Part shown: in pieces, positions 1-11,764 of the stretch
Layout of the letters: each line of letters starts with the position of its first letter
Numbering within the stretch: position 1 is the first letter of the stretch
Assembly: GCA_027924585.1 (NCBI GenBank)
Contig: BSBM01000486.1
Location: 43,270,501 to 43,334,500 of the forward strand
Length of the DNA: 64,000 nt
Source of the DNA: Larix kaempferi
Lineage: Eukaryota > Streptophyta > Pinopsida > Pinales > Pinaceae
Direction of reading: 5' to 3'
The notes under the pieces: generated by a model
Told to the model about the DNA's origin: nothing
Database searches by the model: none
Seen by the model: only the letters and a program-made list of their open reading frames with translations
Translations under genes and position numbers: made by a program

Positions 1-1772
1 CACCTTTTCCATGACCAGTTTCAAAGATATTCTAGTGATATTTAATGTTCAATGTTTTATGAAGTTGACATAACCAATAAAACGATCGCGAAGATTTAAA
101 TTGTCCTACACATCCATCCGACCATATCCAATGCTCATTGAATTTAACGTTACATACCTTTAGTGAATTGTAGAAAATATTTTCAGTACAATGCTGAACA
201 AAATGTGTATCATGTGTACGATCGTCGCTGATATAAAAGTGATATTCTTTAATCACATCTCGATTGTCACACGTGTTTTCAATGCCATCAACATCCTATT
301 GAGAATGTCTATATAAAACATGGACAAATATCAAAACCTGGTTAGAATGATAGTATTCACTCTGTATCTCTTTTTGTGCAGCAAATGTGTAATTTTATGC
401 AAAATCAACCACTGACAAAATTGTTCTTGGTGGAAAAATTTCACGAGACTATTTGAATTGAAGGTCTTGCCATCGTGCTCTATGTGAATACTTGGTTTGA
501 GATATTAATTCGTGTATTGTGGACGAAGGTGGTGAATTTGTCCAACACATTTTACCAAATTCAAGAAACGTGTCGTAATATAATTGAAATTGCACATGAT
601 AATGGCAACAACATGTGTCACATATAGTAATAGGTCTAACATACCATGGTTTTAGTTGCACAAATGTAGTGATTGACACATTAATTCCACGATGATCTTC
701 CTTGAATTTATTGAACAATTGTACTTGTGTCATATCCATTATATGTTTTGCACTGCTTACATATACTCCTCGTGATACTCTTTGTCGTATCACATCCCTT
801 GAATTTGGTGAAACTCGAGCATGTGTCAACCAATATTCCTATACAATATCTTTAACACCTGCTTCCATTCTATCTTTGTAAGGCTGTCTACAAATAATTG
901 CCTAGCAAGCAAGTTCATCATTTTCATCTATTTGCATTCTAAATTTGCTATGTTTGTATAATGTCTTTCTTGAGGTTTCAACTGCTTTTGCTAGATGTGT
1001 TATCAAATGTTTTTGTTTAGTACTAGTCGAAATAATTGCTATATGAATTGCTCTTCATGCAGCACTGATGTCTTTCTTCCTAGATTTTCCAAATTTTTTT
1101 ACTGCATCACCTATATTTTCTATCACATTATGTTTTAATTTCGACTCTTTGGTCGCCTTGTGAATACCCAATAATGACGTAGCATCTTCTAACTTCTTGG
1201 TCACTAATAAACATCTCAAAATTTGTGCTTGTCCTGTTACTGAATAATTCTTCAGAACATCATCATAAATTTTTTGAGCCCGATATCATGCAGCATGTAT
1301 GGGTATTTTTTTTCCATATTTGTTGCAATCAACGTTTTCTAACGTTTCATCATCAATGGTGAAAGTACCTATACATCAAGTTAAATTTAATTTAACATGT
1401 ATCCAAAAATACAATTCATAATTATAAAAAATGAATTTGGAAAATACATGATATATACATACCTGGTCCAATTTCTGGTTCTTGAACTTGATCTTCAATA
1501 TTGACTTCATTGACATTAGTATGTAAATCACTATTTACATATTCAGCAATGGTTTTCTTGAACTTCAATTTGTTCTTCTTGTACTCTATTTTCAATTTCC
1601 ATTTCATCAACATTATCATATAAAACTGTATTTGTATCTTCAATAATCGTAGCTTGCGTTTCTGCAAGGCTTGCTTTGTTGGCATGATATTTAAGTTTTT
1701 TTTTTCTCTATTATCATCATCATCTGCATGTTTACAATCATATTTTCTTTGACGGTTTCTCTTACTGCCCAT
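1..1772 (-). pseudogene. DDE-like transposase-type gene, two exons, broken and incomplete
   Basis: Exon 1 (1772-1463) starts MGSKRNRQRK and is lysine/arginine-rich. A 94-bp intron (1462-1369) has GT and AG ends and keeps the reading phase. Exon 2 continues to the window edge. It carries a segment with TTFVQLKPWYVRP and DTCCCHYH (449-829), then a VDFA..NYT motif near 400, WSDGCVGQFKS near 100-130 and FETGHGKG at 2-25. The SDG..GQFK and GHGKG motifs are shared with widespread uncharacterised transposase-like proteins of animals and plants; the two aspartates are candidate catalytic residues. Exon 2 has at least six in-frame stops, near 1285, 1053, 905, 849, 448 and 385, so it is dead. I recognise the family by motif but cannot name its superfamily. 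Confidence 0.6.
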
Positions 1773-1879
1773 GATTGTTTAATCTATAAATGATAAATTA
1801 AAGAATCATCATTTTATAGTAAAAAAACAAAATTAAGATTTAAAAAAAGTTACGAAATTTATAAATACATGAACTGGAA

Positions 1880-2640
1880 TTTACTTCACCTTATCAAAAT
1901 CTTGTAAGAGTCTTTTGAAGAAAAAGTCCTTGGAAACAAATTTACTTTGAAAAGAACCTTCTTTGACTGAAATAAGAACTCCTTGACAATAAATCACCTT
2001 TGAAAAAACCCATTGGAAAAGAATAAGAACACTTTCTAAATAAATCTTTTTATAAAACCACTAGAAAAAAAACTTCTTTGAAAAAATATCTAGGAAAAAG
2101 ATTTCTTTGGAAAAATCCTTGTAAAGAAATAATTTTTTTGCAAAAATAACTTGGGAGAACAACTCTTTGAAAAACCCATTTTTAAAGAAATAAGAAGGAA
2201 AAATACATCTCCTTTGCAAAAATAACTTGAAATAAAATCTTATTTGCAAAAATGCCTTGGAATAAAAACTCTGTAAATGCACCCTTTGGAAAGAAACATT
2301 TTATGAAAAAACCACTTGTAAAATACTTTGTAAAAAAAACAACTTTTGCAAAAATATCTAGAATTTTTTTTTGTTTGAAAAAATCTATTTAAATAAAAAA
2401 CTCATTTGCAAAAACACTCTTTAAAATCAACATTTTGGAAAAAAAAACACCTTGAGAAAACCCATTGCAAAGAAATAAGAAGTGCAAAAAGTTTGGAATA
2501 AAACTCATTTTGCAAAAATGCTTTAGAAAAAAACTCTTTTAATGTATTCCTTAGAAAGAAATAGGAAAAAAAATACCTTATAAAAAAAACTCCCTTTGCA
2601 AAAAAAGCTTCTTAGAAAATCCCTTCAAAAATATTCTGAC
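1880..2640. repeat. Degenerate purine-rich minisatellite-like block
   Basis: About 750 bp is built from irregular copies of a 20-30 bp theme such as CTTTGCAAAAA followed by CTTGGAAAGAAA and AACTC. Copies differ in length and sequence, so it is a decayed array rather than a clean satellite. The small reading frame on the minus strand (2282-2061) is a by-product of the repeat. It lies between the transposase-like gene and the outer end of X, in the gene's 5' flank. Confidence 0.6.
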
Positions 2641-2700
2641 CAGAAATATGCGAAATTAATTAAAGTACTTAGTTTTATTTATATAAGTTAAGACAACAAT

Positions 2701-3664
2701 GTTTTTTTTTTTTTTTTTTTTTTTGGTCAACGAGTTTTTTTTATGTTTGGTTATTCGGCCGAATAACCTTTTCTCTAAGTGACATCGCTGTTACGGAAAA
2801 ACGTTATTTGGCCAAATAATTATTCGGCCGAATAACCTCTTAAACCTGAAAATCTGATTTTTCCTCACAGTTTTCAGGTTTCTCCATTTTCGGAAGGTAA
2901 AAAGAATCTCTTACACTTCAAAGCGGTTGTCGGACTTGATACCATTAGTTTCATTATTGAATCTACTTTCTGAATATATAGATTTTGTTGTGTATATGTA
3001 AGATCTGATATTTTTAATTATTTGTTTTCTTAACAGATGTCGAGTTTGGTTTCATCTCTTTCAAAATGCTGTGAAATGAAAAATCCATAACTTAAAAAAT
3101 ACACCACCAAAAAAATTGAAAAAACTATGGTGCAGTTAATTGGCGTGTCTACTTCAAAAAGGTATTCATAGATTTTTTAGTTTTATCTTCAATTGAGAGA
3201 AAAGTTTTGCGACAAAAAATATGTTGAAAATCGACAAAGTTTCCCCATTGATTGAATTCAAAAAACTATAATAATTAGTATATAGATCCATTGGTTACAA
3301 ACTTATAGTCATGAAGTAGTATATTGTGTGCAGATTGTCATAGCATATTTGTTTTTTGCAAAAACTAAGTTTAACGATGATTTTACGTGTGCGACAAAAC
3401 ATGGCTATTTTGTAGTCTTTTCATTTTATAAGAACACACTGTCAAACATTTGTCGAATCGACATATCAAATCTCAATATAAAAAATTGAAAAAAATATAG
3501 ATAGAAAGCTAACATAATTTTCTAAAAGTTTTCTTTTTAGTGAAAAGTAAAATTCCAAACAAAAATATCACTTTTATTTTCTCATAGTTGGAAAACATGA
3601 AAAACTCAGATTTATTTTCTCACGGGACCCCCCAAAATAGACACCCATCTTCATGGACTCACCC
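2701..3664. other. Non-coding terminal region of X with poly(T) and palindromes
   Basis: A poly(T) run at 2702-2724 is followed by three palindromes: GGTTATTCGGCCGAATAACC at 2749-2768, TTATTTGGCCAAATAA at 2804-2819 and TTATTCGGCCGAATAA at 2820-2835. All share the core ATTYGGCCRAAT. From about 2900 to 3664 I see only AT-rich DNA with no credible reading frame. The palindromes could be protein-binding or hairpin sites of the transposon; that is inference. Confidence 0.55.
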
Positions 3665-6600
3665 TTATATTACTATAGATAGAATTATTGTGAATAATAC
3701 TTTATCTCTGTTTTATTATTAATGTTCCTTATATGTAAACCTAGGATTTGTTATTTCATATTGTTGTAGATAGGATTATTATCAATTGATAATGTTCTAC
3801 TTCTGTTCCTTGCTCATAATCATTTATAAACTGTTAAGTAAACCTAGGGTTTTTCATGGAAGAATATAATACTGTATTCCTTTAAACAAAGTTATTATAT
3901 AAACTATCATAATACATTATATATAGATATTATATTGCAGAATCCAACACGCTATATTATAGACACTAATATACTTAAAAACCAAATACGATTTCTACTT
4001 TGGTTCGTAAGATTGAAGACAAACAAGCATACAGAGCCGAGAGGCTTAAATGCATTTCCTAGTCAAATAAATGTACAACACCAAAGGTATTATAGAACCG
4101 AGATGCCACATTTTAAATACATCGCATAAGCATTTAATCAAAGGTCTAATACATTGTATATTCAAACATGATTTTTCATAGAAGTCAAACTAATCAACTC
4201 TATTTGCAAACAGAGCTGTGAAGCTCGCATGCGTTGTATGAGAAGCTAAGAAAATAGCATAAAACTATGTTACTAAATCCATAAGGCTAAATACGATATT
4301 CGTATGGTTTAAAACTTAAATCCGAAACTTCATTTGCACAGAGTTGAAAGACCCTTAGGGTTTTTGACTCAAACATCCTTAATCTACAAGTCATTATACA
4401 TTACCAAATAATCACGAATTTCATATATAATAGTCAAACCATTAACATAACAGAGCCATGTGGCTCGACATTGTTAAGCGACAGAGTCATATTAAAGATA
4501 GAAATAAGATTAATGTTTACAAGTTCATCTTTGTAGATGACTCATGGTTAAACAGAGCCATGTGGATCTCATGCCTGACATTGTAACATGATTCAACACT
4601 ACAGTTGCTTGGTTTAGAACATGGCCGTAAGGATTGTTCGAACTGTAAGTTAAATAACAAACATTAATAGTGCCCTAAGGCCACTCAAGAGTTGAAGTCG
4701 AAACATATAAATAGTAATGCATTACCTTCAGTTAAAAACACGACTTAAGCAACAGAGCTGAATGGCTCACATAAGCACAACTCAGGGTTTAAAGGCCGAA
4801 GCGCATAAATCTTTAAATTACTTGTTTAAATAAAATCACAAATACATAGCCGTAAGGGTTCCATAGATTTAAAATATGCAAAGTATTGTATAATACAAGA
4901 AATTGAATAAGCCGACAGGCGCTTTCTTTATTAAACAAGTAAATCCGTAAAATTCATTGTGGTTGTCTCAGCTCATGCATAAGTTGATTCAGTAAGCATT
5001 AAACATACTCTTGTGAAGACCCAGTTACATGTACTGGCTTAAACGCCCAAATAACAACCACGAACCGAGACCACCTGCAAGCATTGTTAACGAGCAAGTT
5101 AGGGTCTAAATATGTAATAAGTATTAAATAAATTGTAACACATTTAATGGGAGAATGCTTACCAGGGTTATGGTGGCCAGCATGTCCCCTAAGGTCGCGG
5201 CGTAGCACGCTCTCCTTACAAAACACACAATACAAAGAAGTATAATTATATTCAAATAATTAAACGAACTGTAAAGCATAACCTTTGCAATTACAAGCTA
5301 CAATTAGTACCAAAGCTTTATATAATAAAAACAACAGGGTTTGAAATTTCTTGACTTACCCTCAAGGTCGAACAGATATGCCGAGAGCCCTATGGCTCAC
5401 GAACAACATCGGCTTCCCATGAATCCCATCAGGATTTAAGTTTAACACTTAACATTTTCTAACAGAGCTCAAAGTTATTCAAATGCTTAACAAGCGAAAC
5501 CACAGAGTCATACCGTGAACCTACGCCCTGTTGGTCTGAGGGAAAACCCTTGTAAGCTCTGCATAGAGAGGCCATAACAGCTTTAAATCTTGGTACTTCT
5601 CACCATGGCGTAAACAGGGTTGGGTAAGCTCTTCACAGATCCACCCTTTATCGAAGCACCATAACACTACTCTAACAATTAACAAATGAACTTACCTTGC
5701 CTCGCAGCATAAATAAATCTTGGAGGAAGCCAGTTACGATCTCGAGGATCGTGATCTATGATAACAACATTGCCACACAAGGATCCAGTACTTTTTATGG
5801 TGACCAAGCCATCACATGGCTTCACCAACTCCCAGCTGATTTGGAAAGATTCAATAGTCCTGTGTTAACGAAGAAGGGCCATGCATTAATGCTAAAACCT
5901 GTAACCTATTTAATTCATAGGGTTTAAATTTAATACCATATAATTTAAATGGTGTACAAATCTTGGTTATGATATTAACTATGAACTCGGGATTCAATTC
6001 ATGTGATGTGGGTAATGACCTTGTAAACCATAGCTTAAGACTTTGGCAAGCCGAGATCATATGGTCGCATTTCATATCTTGTAATTAATGTATAGTTTAC
6101 ACTTCAGGTCGTAATCCTTGGCTTAGCATAGCTTGTGGAAGCTTAGTTTGATAATTTCGCATGCTCAAATAATTATGTAAAGGTTTGAATTCATTACTTA
6201 GCATGTAGTCGTTTCATATAACGCTTAACGTTAAATCTCATAACCTTGGTTAGCATGGCTCATGAGAGCATGTATAATATACTTGCATAGTTATGAAGAT
6301 CGTAACCTTTGGTTGGTAAGCTTGAAAGAGCATAAGTAGATTATATGCATAGTTTATACATTGTTTTGGTAGAACTCAAATATATTGTTATATAGGTATA
6401 GTTTTTATACATGGTCTTGTTTATAATTCATTGTATTAATATATATATGATATATATATATTGGTATAGGTTTATAAAATGGGTATAGTCATATATGCTA
6501 TGGTATATATTATTTAAGTATGACCAGTTCATATATATATCATAGCATTTCCATATAATTATCATGGGTTTATAAATAATTGGTGTAAGATCTCCTTGGT

Positions 6601-6897
6601 TTATAACATGGAAGCTCGACGAGCATAATTCATATAAACCATAGATAAACAAAGTCTTATGTTAACATCACACAGTGTGTATTCACCAAGCTAAGGCTGG
6701 CTCATGTTCTGCAAACAAATCTGTAATAAATATTTAACACATGTAAATGACAGAAATACAATTATACCTTAACAATAGATGATGCGGAGTCACAACTGTA
6801 TCCTCTTAGTATTTCACACCTATGGCATAAGAATTAATGTTGTCAACATGTACATATAATTTTTTTTTTTAAATTGAGTAAATTTGGGGTTGTGACA
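3665..6897 (+). repeat. G1 left (5') LTR, truncated at its outer end
   Basis: It aligns along its length with 12578-15758. Over about 110 bp (6361-6470 against 15226-15333) I count one substitution and one 2-bp indel. It ends GGGGTTGTGACA, with the expected CA. It holds repeated mini-hairpins (see findings), AT-rich TATATA runs near 6430-6540 and a T-run at 6860-6870. Short reading frames inside have no recognisable product. Confidence 0.9.
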
Positions 6898-6900
6898 AAT

Positions 6901-6913
6901 TGATATCAGAGCA
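6901..6913 (+). other. G1 primer binding site
   Basis: TGATATCAGAGCA lies three bases after the LTR. It differs by one base from TGGTATCAGAGCA, the usual plant site complementary to the 3' end of initiator methionine tRNA. Confidence 0.85.
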
Positions 6914-7034
6914 CAGTTACAACACTAGGTCTGAAAATTGGCTCAAACATGCATGATCATCACGAAACAGAAAACAAAACTGACTTATGTTTTTCTTATG
7001 ATATTTCTATTCCTAATCATTGTTTTGTAGGAAA

Positions 7035-8289
7035 ATGGAAGAAGTAGAGACATCTGTTGAATACGGGTCACATCATAGTAAACAACAAAATCATGAACAG
7101 AATAATCATGAACAAGATATAAATAATGATAATTTATTGGTTGACCTAAACGATAACATAAATGATAATCAATCTAGAATTTTACAAACTGTGAAATAAT
7201 TAAGAGCAAAAATCTTAAGTGTAAAGGAAGATAACGAACACATATTAAAAGCTCAGGAAGAGTTAAATAACGTTCTCCTCACTAAACTACTTGAGCAAGA
7301 AACAATAAAGAATAACCCGTTAGATGAAGAAAATGAGAAAACTCCATCATATAAATGTAAAGGAAGAAAATTAACTTTTGTTGATAATGAAAGTGATTCA
7401 TCTAGTGGTATTTCAGTAAGAGAACATAAACATAAATATGATACAAGTGATAGTAGTGGTGATGAACAAATTACTAAAAAGAGTAAACACTATGAGTAAA
7501 TGTCTGAAGAGTTCAAAAAGATAAAACCACCTCTGTTCAATGGTGAAGTAGAAACCAGAGAGGAATCTGAAGCATGGTTGTCCAGAATGCATAAATTTTT
7601 TCATATTTATAACTACTCCACAGAATGAACTTAAAGCAAGAATGGCTATCTATAATCTGTCTGGAAAGGTAGATATATGGTGACAAGATATCAAAATATT
7701 AAAGAACATAAAAGAACGTAATATTACATGGAGCTCATTCAAGAAATTATTTAAAAGAAAATATCTTTCTTAACAATATTATGAATAGAAAGCCAAAGAA
7801 TTCTATGATCTGAAACTTAGAACTTTAACTATGAAATAAATGTGCAACAAGTTTCTAAGTTTATTATGTTATGTACCTTACATTACATAAGAGAAACCAA
7901 AAGTGCAAAGATTTCTAAGTTGTTTTCCTGCTATGTATAAAGAGAGAATAGAGTATGATAACCCAAAAACTTTGGAAGAAGCAACGAGGAAAGCTAATTT
8001 CTATTTTGATCAAAACAAAAGAAAAAGAGATAATTTACTAGCTTGGAAGGGAAAGACTTTTGATCAAAAGGAAAGAGTTAATAAATTTTTCAGAAGTGTT
8101 GGAAATAATCATAAGAATTATCAAAGTAATAATTTCATAAACAAACCTCAAAATGCACTAAATTATCAAAGACGGGATGCATCTACTAATTATAACAAAG
8201 TTAATAATCCCAGAAGTTCTCTACAGTCCTGGGAGTGTGGTGAACCACACTACTTTAAAGATTTCCAAAGAAGAAAAAGTTTGTTATAA
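7035..8289 (+). pseudogene. G1 gag remnant
   Basis: The reading starts MEEVETSVEYGS just after TTTTGTAG, which could be a splice acceptor. It is rich in Asn, Glu, Lys and Asp. Stops occur at about 7196 and 7497, and more stops and a frameshift lie between 7600 and 7900. The last open part (7903-8289) has the gag-type segment YDNPKTLEEATRKANFYF, a basic N/Q-rich linker and a zinc-knuckle site reading [12 protein letters not shown]. There the first and last cysteines of the usual CxxC..H..C pattern are Ser and Phe. Gag would form the particle; this copy cannot. Confidence 0.8.
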
Positions 8290-9715
8290 TATACATTCTA
8301 TACAAGAAGATGTTACTGTAGGCGATATGGCTAGAAGTATACCAAGGATCAGCGCAGCATTGGAGAATCAACAAGTGGAACATCAATCAACAATGGTCGA
8401 AATAGAAGGTATGTTACAAGATAAATCTATTTCTATGTTGATAGATCCAGGTGCAAGTCTAAGTTATATATCTCCTAGAATGGTAGATGCATGTAAAATT
8501 CAGCAAAGTAAATTTGAGAAATCATGGTTAGTTCAGTTAGGTACAGGCACAAAAAGGAAAGTAATTAGTTTCATTGAAAACTGTGAATTTTATATGAATG
8601 ACATGAAAACACATGCATATCTAAATATTTTACCTTTAGGATCATACGATATGATAATTGGAATGGATTGGTTAGAGAAACATAAAGTGATTTTGAATTG
8701 TTATGAAAAATATTTTACATGCATAGATGAAGAAAATAATTTTTCTTTGGTAAAAGGAATTCCTAGAAAGGTTTTGATAAGAGAAATATCTGCTTTGGAA
8801 ATGAAAAGATCTATTAGGAAGGGTTGTAAATTTTTTGCTATTCATATTTTAGATGACAGAAATAAAAATGATAAGACTGATCTAAACAACATTCAAATAT
8901 TAAAAGAATTTAAGGATGTGTTTCCGGAAGAAGTTCCAGGGCTTCCTCCTAAAAGAGAGAGAGATTTTACAATCGATCTCATACCAGGAGCAATACCTGC
9001 TTCAAAGGATCCTTATAGAATGAACATTTTGGAGTTAAATGAATTAAAAGTACAAATTCAGGAATTGATTGATAAAAAATATATACGACCAAGTGTGTCC
9101 CCTTTGGGAGCACCAGTAATCTTTGTTAAAAAGAAAGACGACACTTTAAGATTGTATATTGATTATAGACAATTAAACAAGATTATTATTAAAAATAGAT
9201 ATCCACTACCTCGAATTGATGATCTTTTCGATCAATTCAAAGGAGTCACTATCTTTTCTAAGATAGATTTACGATCAGGATATCACCAAGTAAGAGTAAA
9301 AGACGAAGACATTTATAAAACTGCATTTAGGACTAGATATGGTCACTATGAATTCATCGTAATGCCTTTTGGGTTGACAAATGCACCAACAGTATTTATG
9401 TGTTTAATGAATAGCATGTTAAGAAAATACTTAGATAAATTTGTGGTCGTATTTATCGACAACATCTTAATTTATTCTAAGAACGAACAAGAACATGAAG
9501 AACATTTAAGAATTGTACTACAAGTTTTAAGAGAACAAGAATTGTATGCAAAGTTCAGCAAATGCGATTTCTTTAAGGATACGATTCAGTACTTAGGTCA
9601 TATAATAACTAAGGAAGGTATATTGGTTGATCCTGATAAAGTAAAAGCCATAATGGAGTGGCCAGTACCTAAGGATGTGTCAGACATAAGATCATTTATG
9701 GGGATAACCGGTTAG
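8177..9715 (+). pseudogene. G1 protease and reverse transcriptase
   Basis: A 512-codon frame overlaps the end of gag in another frame; the true protein start is unclear. The aspartic protease site is [12 protein letters not shown] (about residues 90-101). The protease-RT linker has [18 protein letters not shown] motifs follow in order: [54 protein letters not shown] and [12 protein letters not shown]. The usual catalytic pair FIDD reads FIDN, so the second catalytic aspartate is lost. The frame closes at TAG 9713-9715, where the family continues into the RNase H connection, and another TAA follows within 30 bp. Confidence 0.92.
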
Positions 9716-10220
9716 TGCAGAAAGTTTATTGAAGGATATTAAAAAATCGCTTACACTATAACTTCTTTACCAAAGAAAGGGAAGAAATTCGAATGGAATA
9801 ATAAATGTGAAGAAAGTTTTATCAAACTAAAACATCTGTTAACAACAACTCCTATTATTAAGATTGCATATCCTTATAAAGAGTTTACCATTTGTACAGA
9901 TGCATGCAAGGAAGGATTAGGAGGGGTACAAATGCAAGATAACTACATTGTAGCATATGAGACTAGAAAATTAAAAGAACACGAAAGAAACTATGAAACT
10001 CATGATTGGGAGTTGGTTGCTATAATTCATGCATTAAAAATGTGGCATCATTATTTGATTGGTAGATGCTTCTTACTAAAAATAGATAATGTAAGTTTAA
10101 AATATATTTTTGATCAACAGAACTTGAATGCAAGACAAGCCAGATGGATGTCCTTTCTAAGCGAATATGATTTTGAGATAAAAACATATTAAAGGAAATG
10201 AAAATAAGGTAGCAGATGCT
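9716..10220 (+). pseudogene. G1 RNase H domain
   Basis: This is in the same frame as the RT after two stops. It shows the connection KKGKKFEWNNKCEESF and then ICTDACKEGLGG (first Asp), ETHDWELVAIIHAL (Glu) and LLKIDNVSLKYIF (Asp), the RNase H catalytic set. ARQARWMSFLSEYDFEIK follows. A one-base shift in the A-run near 10182 ends the frame at TAA 10190, and the expected NKVADALS segment reads on in the next frame into integrase. Confidence 0.9.
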
Positions 10221-11519
10221 TTGAGTCATCATGCTAACATGTTTTTTTCTACAAGTAGAAGTTATGAGACTGATTTAGAAGTTAAAATACAAACAACAGC
10301 AAGAAATGATGAAGAATATCAGAAAATAAAGGTAAAAAAAGCAGAAAATGAAAAACGACAAGTAAAAACAGACTTTAAATTTAGCAGAAATGCATTATTA
10401 ATGTATGAAAACCGATTGTATGTACCTAATTCTGCAGAAGTAAAGATGTTGATTATGAATGAAAGGCCTAAAAAACCTTATTCAGGACATTCGGGATATC
10501 AAAAAATGATTACTATGTTGAAAAAAGAATTTTATTGGCCTAACATGAAAAATGAAGTTATTGATTATATCATTAGATGTATGGAATGTCAGGAGATTAA
10601 AACTGAACATCAACATCCAGCTAGTTTATTGCAACCTCTACCTATTCTAGAGTCGAAATGGGAAGTCATTAGTATGGACTTTATAACTAGTTTTCCTAAG
10701 AACTCTAAACATAATGATTCTATAATGGTTGTGGTTGACAAGTTAAGTAAAGCGACACATTTTATTCCTGTTAAATCTACATATTAGGGTATTAATATTG
10801 CTGAGATATTTATGAAAAAAAATTTCAGATTGCATGGTGTGCCTAAAATAATTGTTTCCGACAGAGATTCAAAGTTTACAGGAAATTTTTGGAAAGCTTT
10901 CTTTAAATGGTTAGATACTAAACTGAAATTTAGTACATATTTTCATCCTCAAACTGATGGACAGATTGAAAGAGTTAATCAAATTTTAGAATATATGCTT
11001 AGAATGTATGCTATGGATAAACCAAGAAAATGGGAAGACTATTTACATTTGGTTGAGTTTGCTTATAATAACCATTTTCAAGCTTCTGCTAAGATGAGTC
11101 CATTTGAGACACTTTATGGGAAAAAGTGTAACACTCCAGTTTCTTGGAGTAGTCCAGTTGATAGATTGATTCTAGGTCTTGAAATGTTGAAAGATATGGA
11201 ACTAACTGTGAAACAGGTGAAGCAAAATTTGAAAGTAGCTCAAGATAGACAAAAGAGTTACATTGATTTAAAAAGAACTCAAATAGAGTTCCAGGTTGGA
11301 GACCATGTTTATGTAAAGGTAAAGCCAAAGAAGAGTTCCTTAAGATTGGGAAAGTGTGCTAAACTAGAACCCAGGTATTGTGGTCCTTTTGAAATATTAG
11401 ACTGGACTGGACTGGTAGCTTATCGGTTGGCATTACCGCCTACGGTAAAAGTGCATAATGTGTTTCACATTTCTTTGTTAAAGAAATATATACATGATGC
11501 TACTCATGTTATGGATTAG
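10221..11519 (+). pseudogene. G1 integrase, open except for one stop
   Basis: One frame runs through with a single TAG at 10785-10787. The zinc-binding N-terminus has HSGYQKMITMLKKEFYWPN and CMECQEIK. The catalytic core has SMDFITSFPK (Asp), IVSDRDSKFTGNFW (Asp) and DGQIERVNQILE (Glu), so all three acidic residues are present. The C-terminus has the GPFEILDW segment (GPY/F-like) and VHNVFHISLLKKY. This is the best preserved gene of G1; it still cannot give a full protein because of the internal stop and the lost upstream frame. Confidence 0.92.
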
Positions 11520-11752
11520 AATGTGATTTAGGTGGAACTGGAAGGATAATTCCAAGTGTAACCATAATGCATCCTCGAAAGGAGGGAGATTATCCTTTGG
11601 AACCGCATTATTAAGCAAGTAAAAGTGAAGTGGATGCACCTTAGCCCAGAAGAGGCGACTTGGGAATTGGAAAGTAAAATGCAGGAGGCATATCCAATTA
11701 TGTTTCAAGATGAAACAATGGAAAATTGAATAACACCGAGGACGGTATTATA
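11520..11752 (+). pseudogene. G1 pol 3' tail
   Basis: After the TAG at 11517-11519 several more stops follow, but a family-typical end is still readable: KVKWMHLSPEEATWELESK near 11620-11680. This resembles the last segment of plant gypsy polyproteins. I see no clear chromodomain. Confidence 0.65.
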
Positions 11753-11764
11753 TTTAAGGGGGGG
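11753..11764 (+). other. G1 polypurine tract
   Basis: TTTAAGGGGGGG directly precedes the right LTR, as expected for the plus-strand DNA primer. Confidence 0.8.

Larger units (their letters stand above)
1..3664 (-). mobile_element. Element X: one end of a putative DNA transposon carrying a DDE-like gene
   Basis: The left LTR of G1 becomes homologous to the right LTR only from 3665 (matching 12578), so foreign DNA replaces the first ~810 bp of that LTR. The foreign DNA ends in CACCC at 3664. Read inward on the minus strand it starts GGGTGAGTCCATG, followed by a G-run near 3628-3634. It then holds non-coding AT-rich DNA, three palindromes, a purine-rich repeat block and a broken transposase-like gene that runs off position 1. 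The simplest reading is a DNA transposon inserted in the LTR, with its other end outside the window. The other end and the target duplication are not visible, so a deletion junction remains possible. Confidence 0.5.

Noticed and set aside
2061-2282. 73-codon Phe/Lys-rich minus-strand frame
   Set aside because: Generated by the AAAA/CTTTG repeat block, with no stable composition beyond the repeat.
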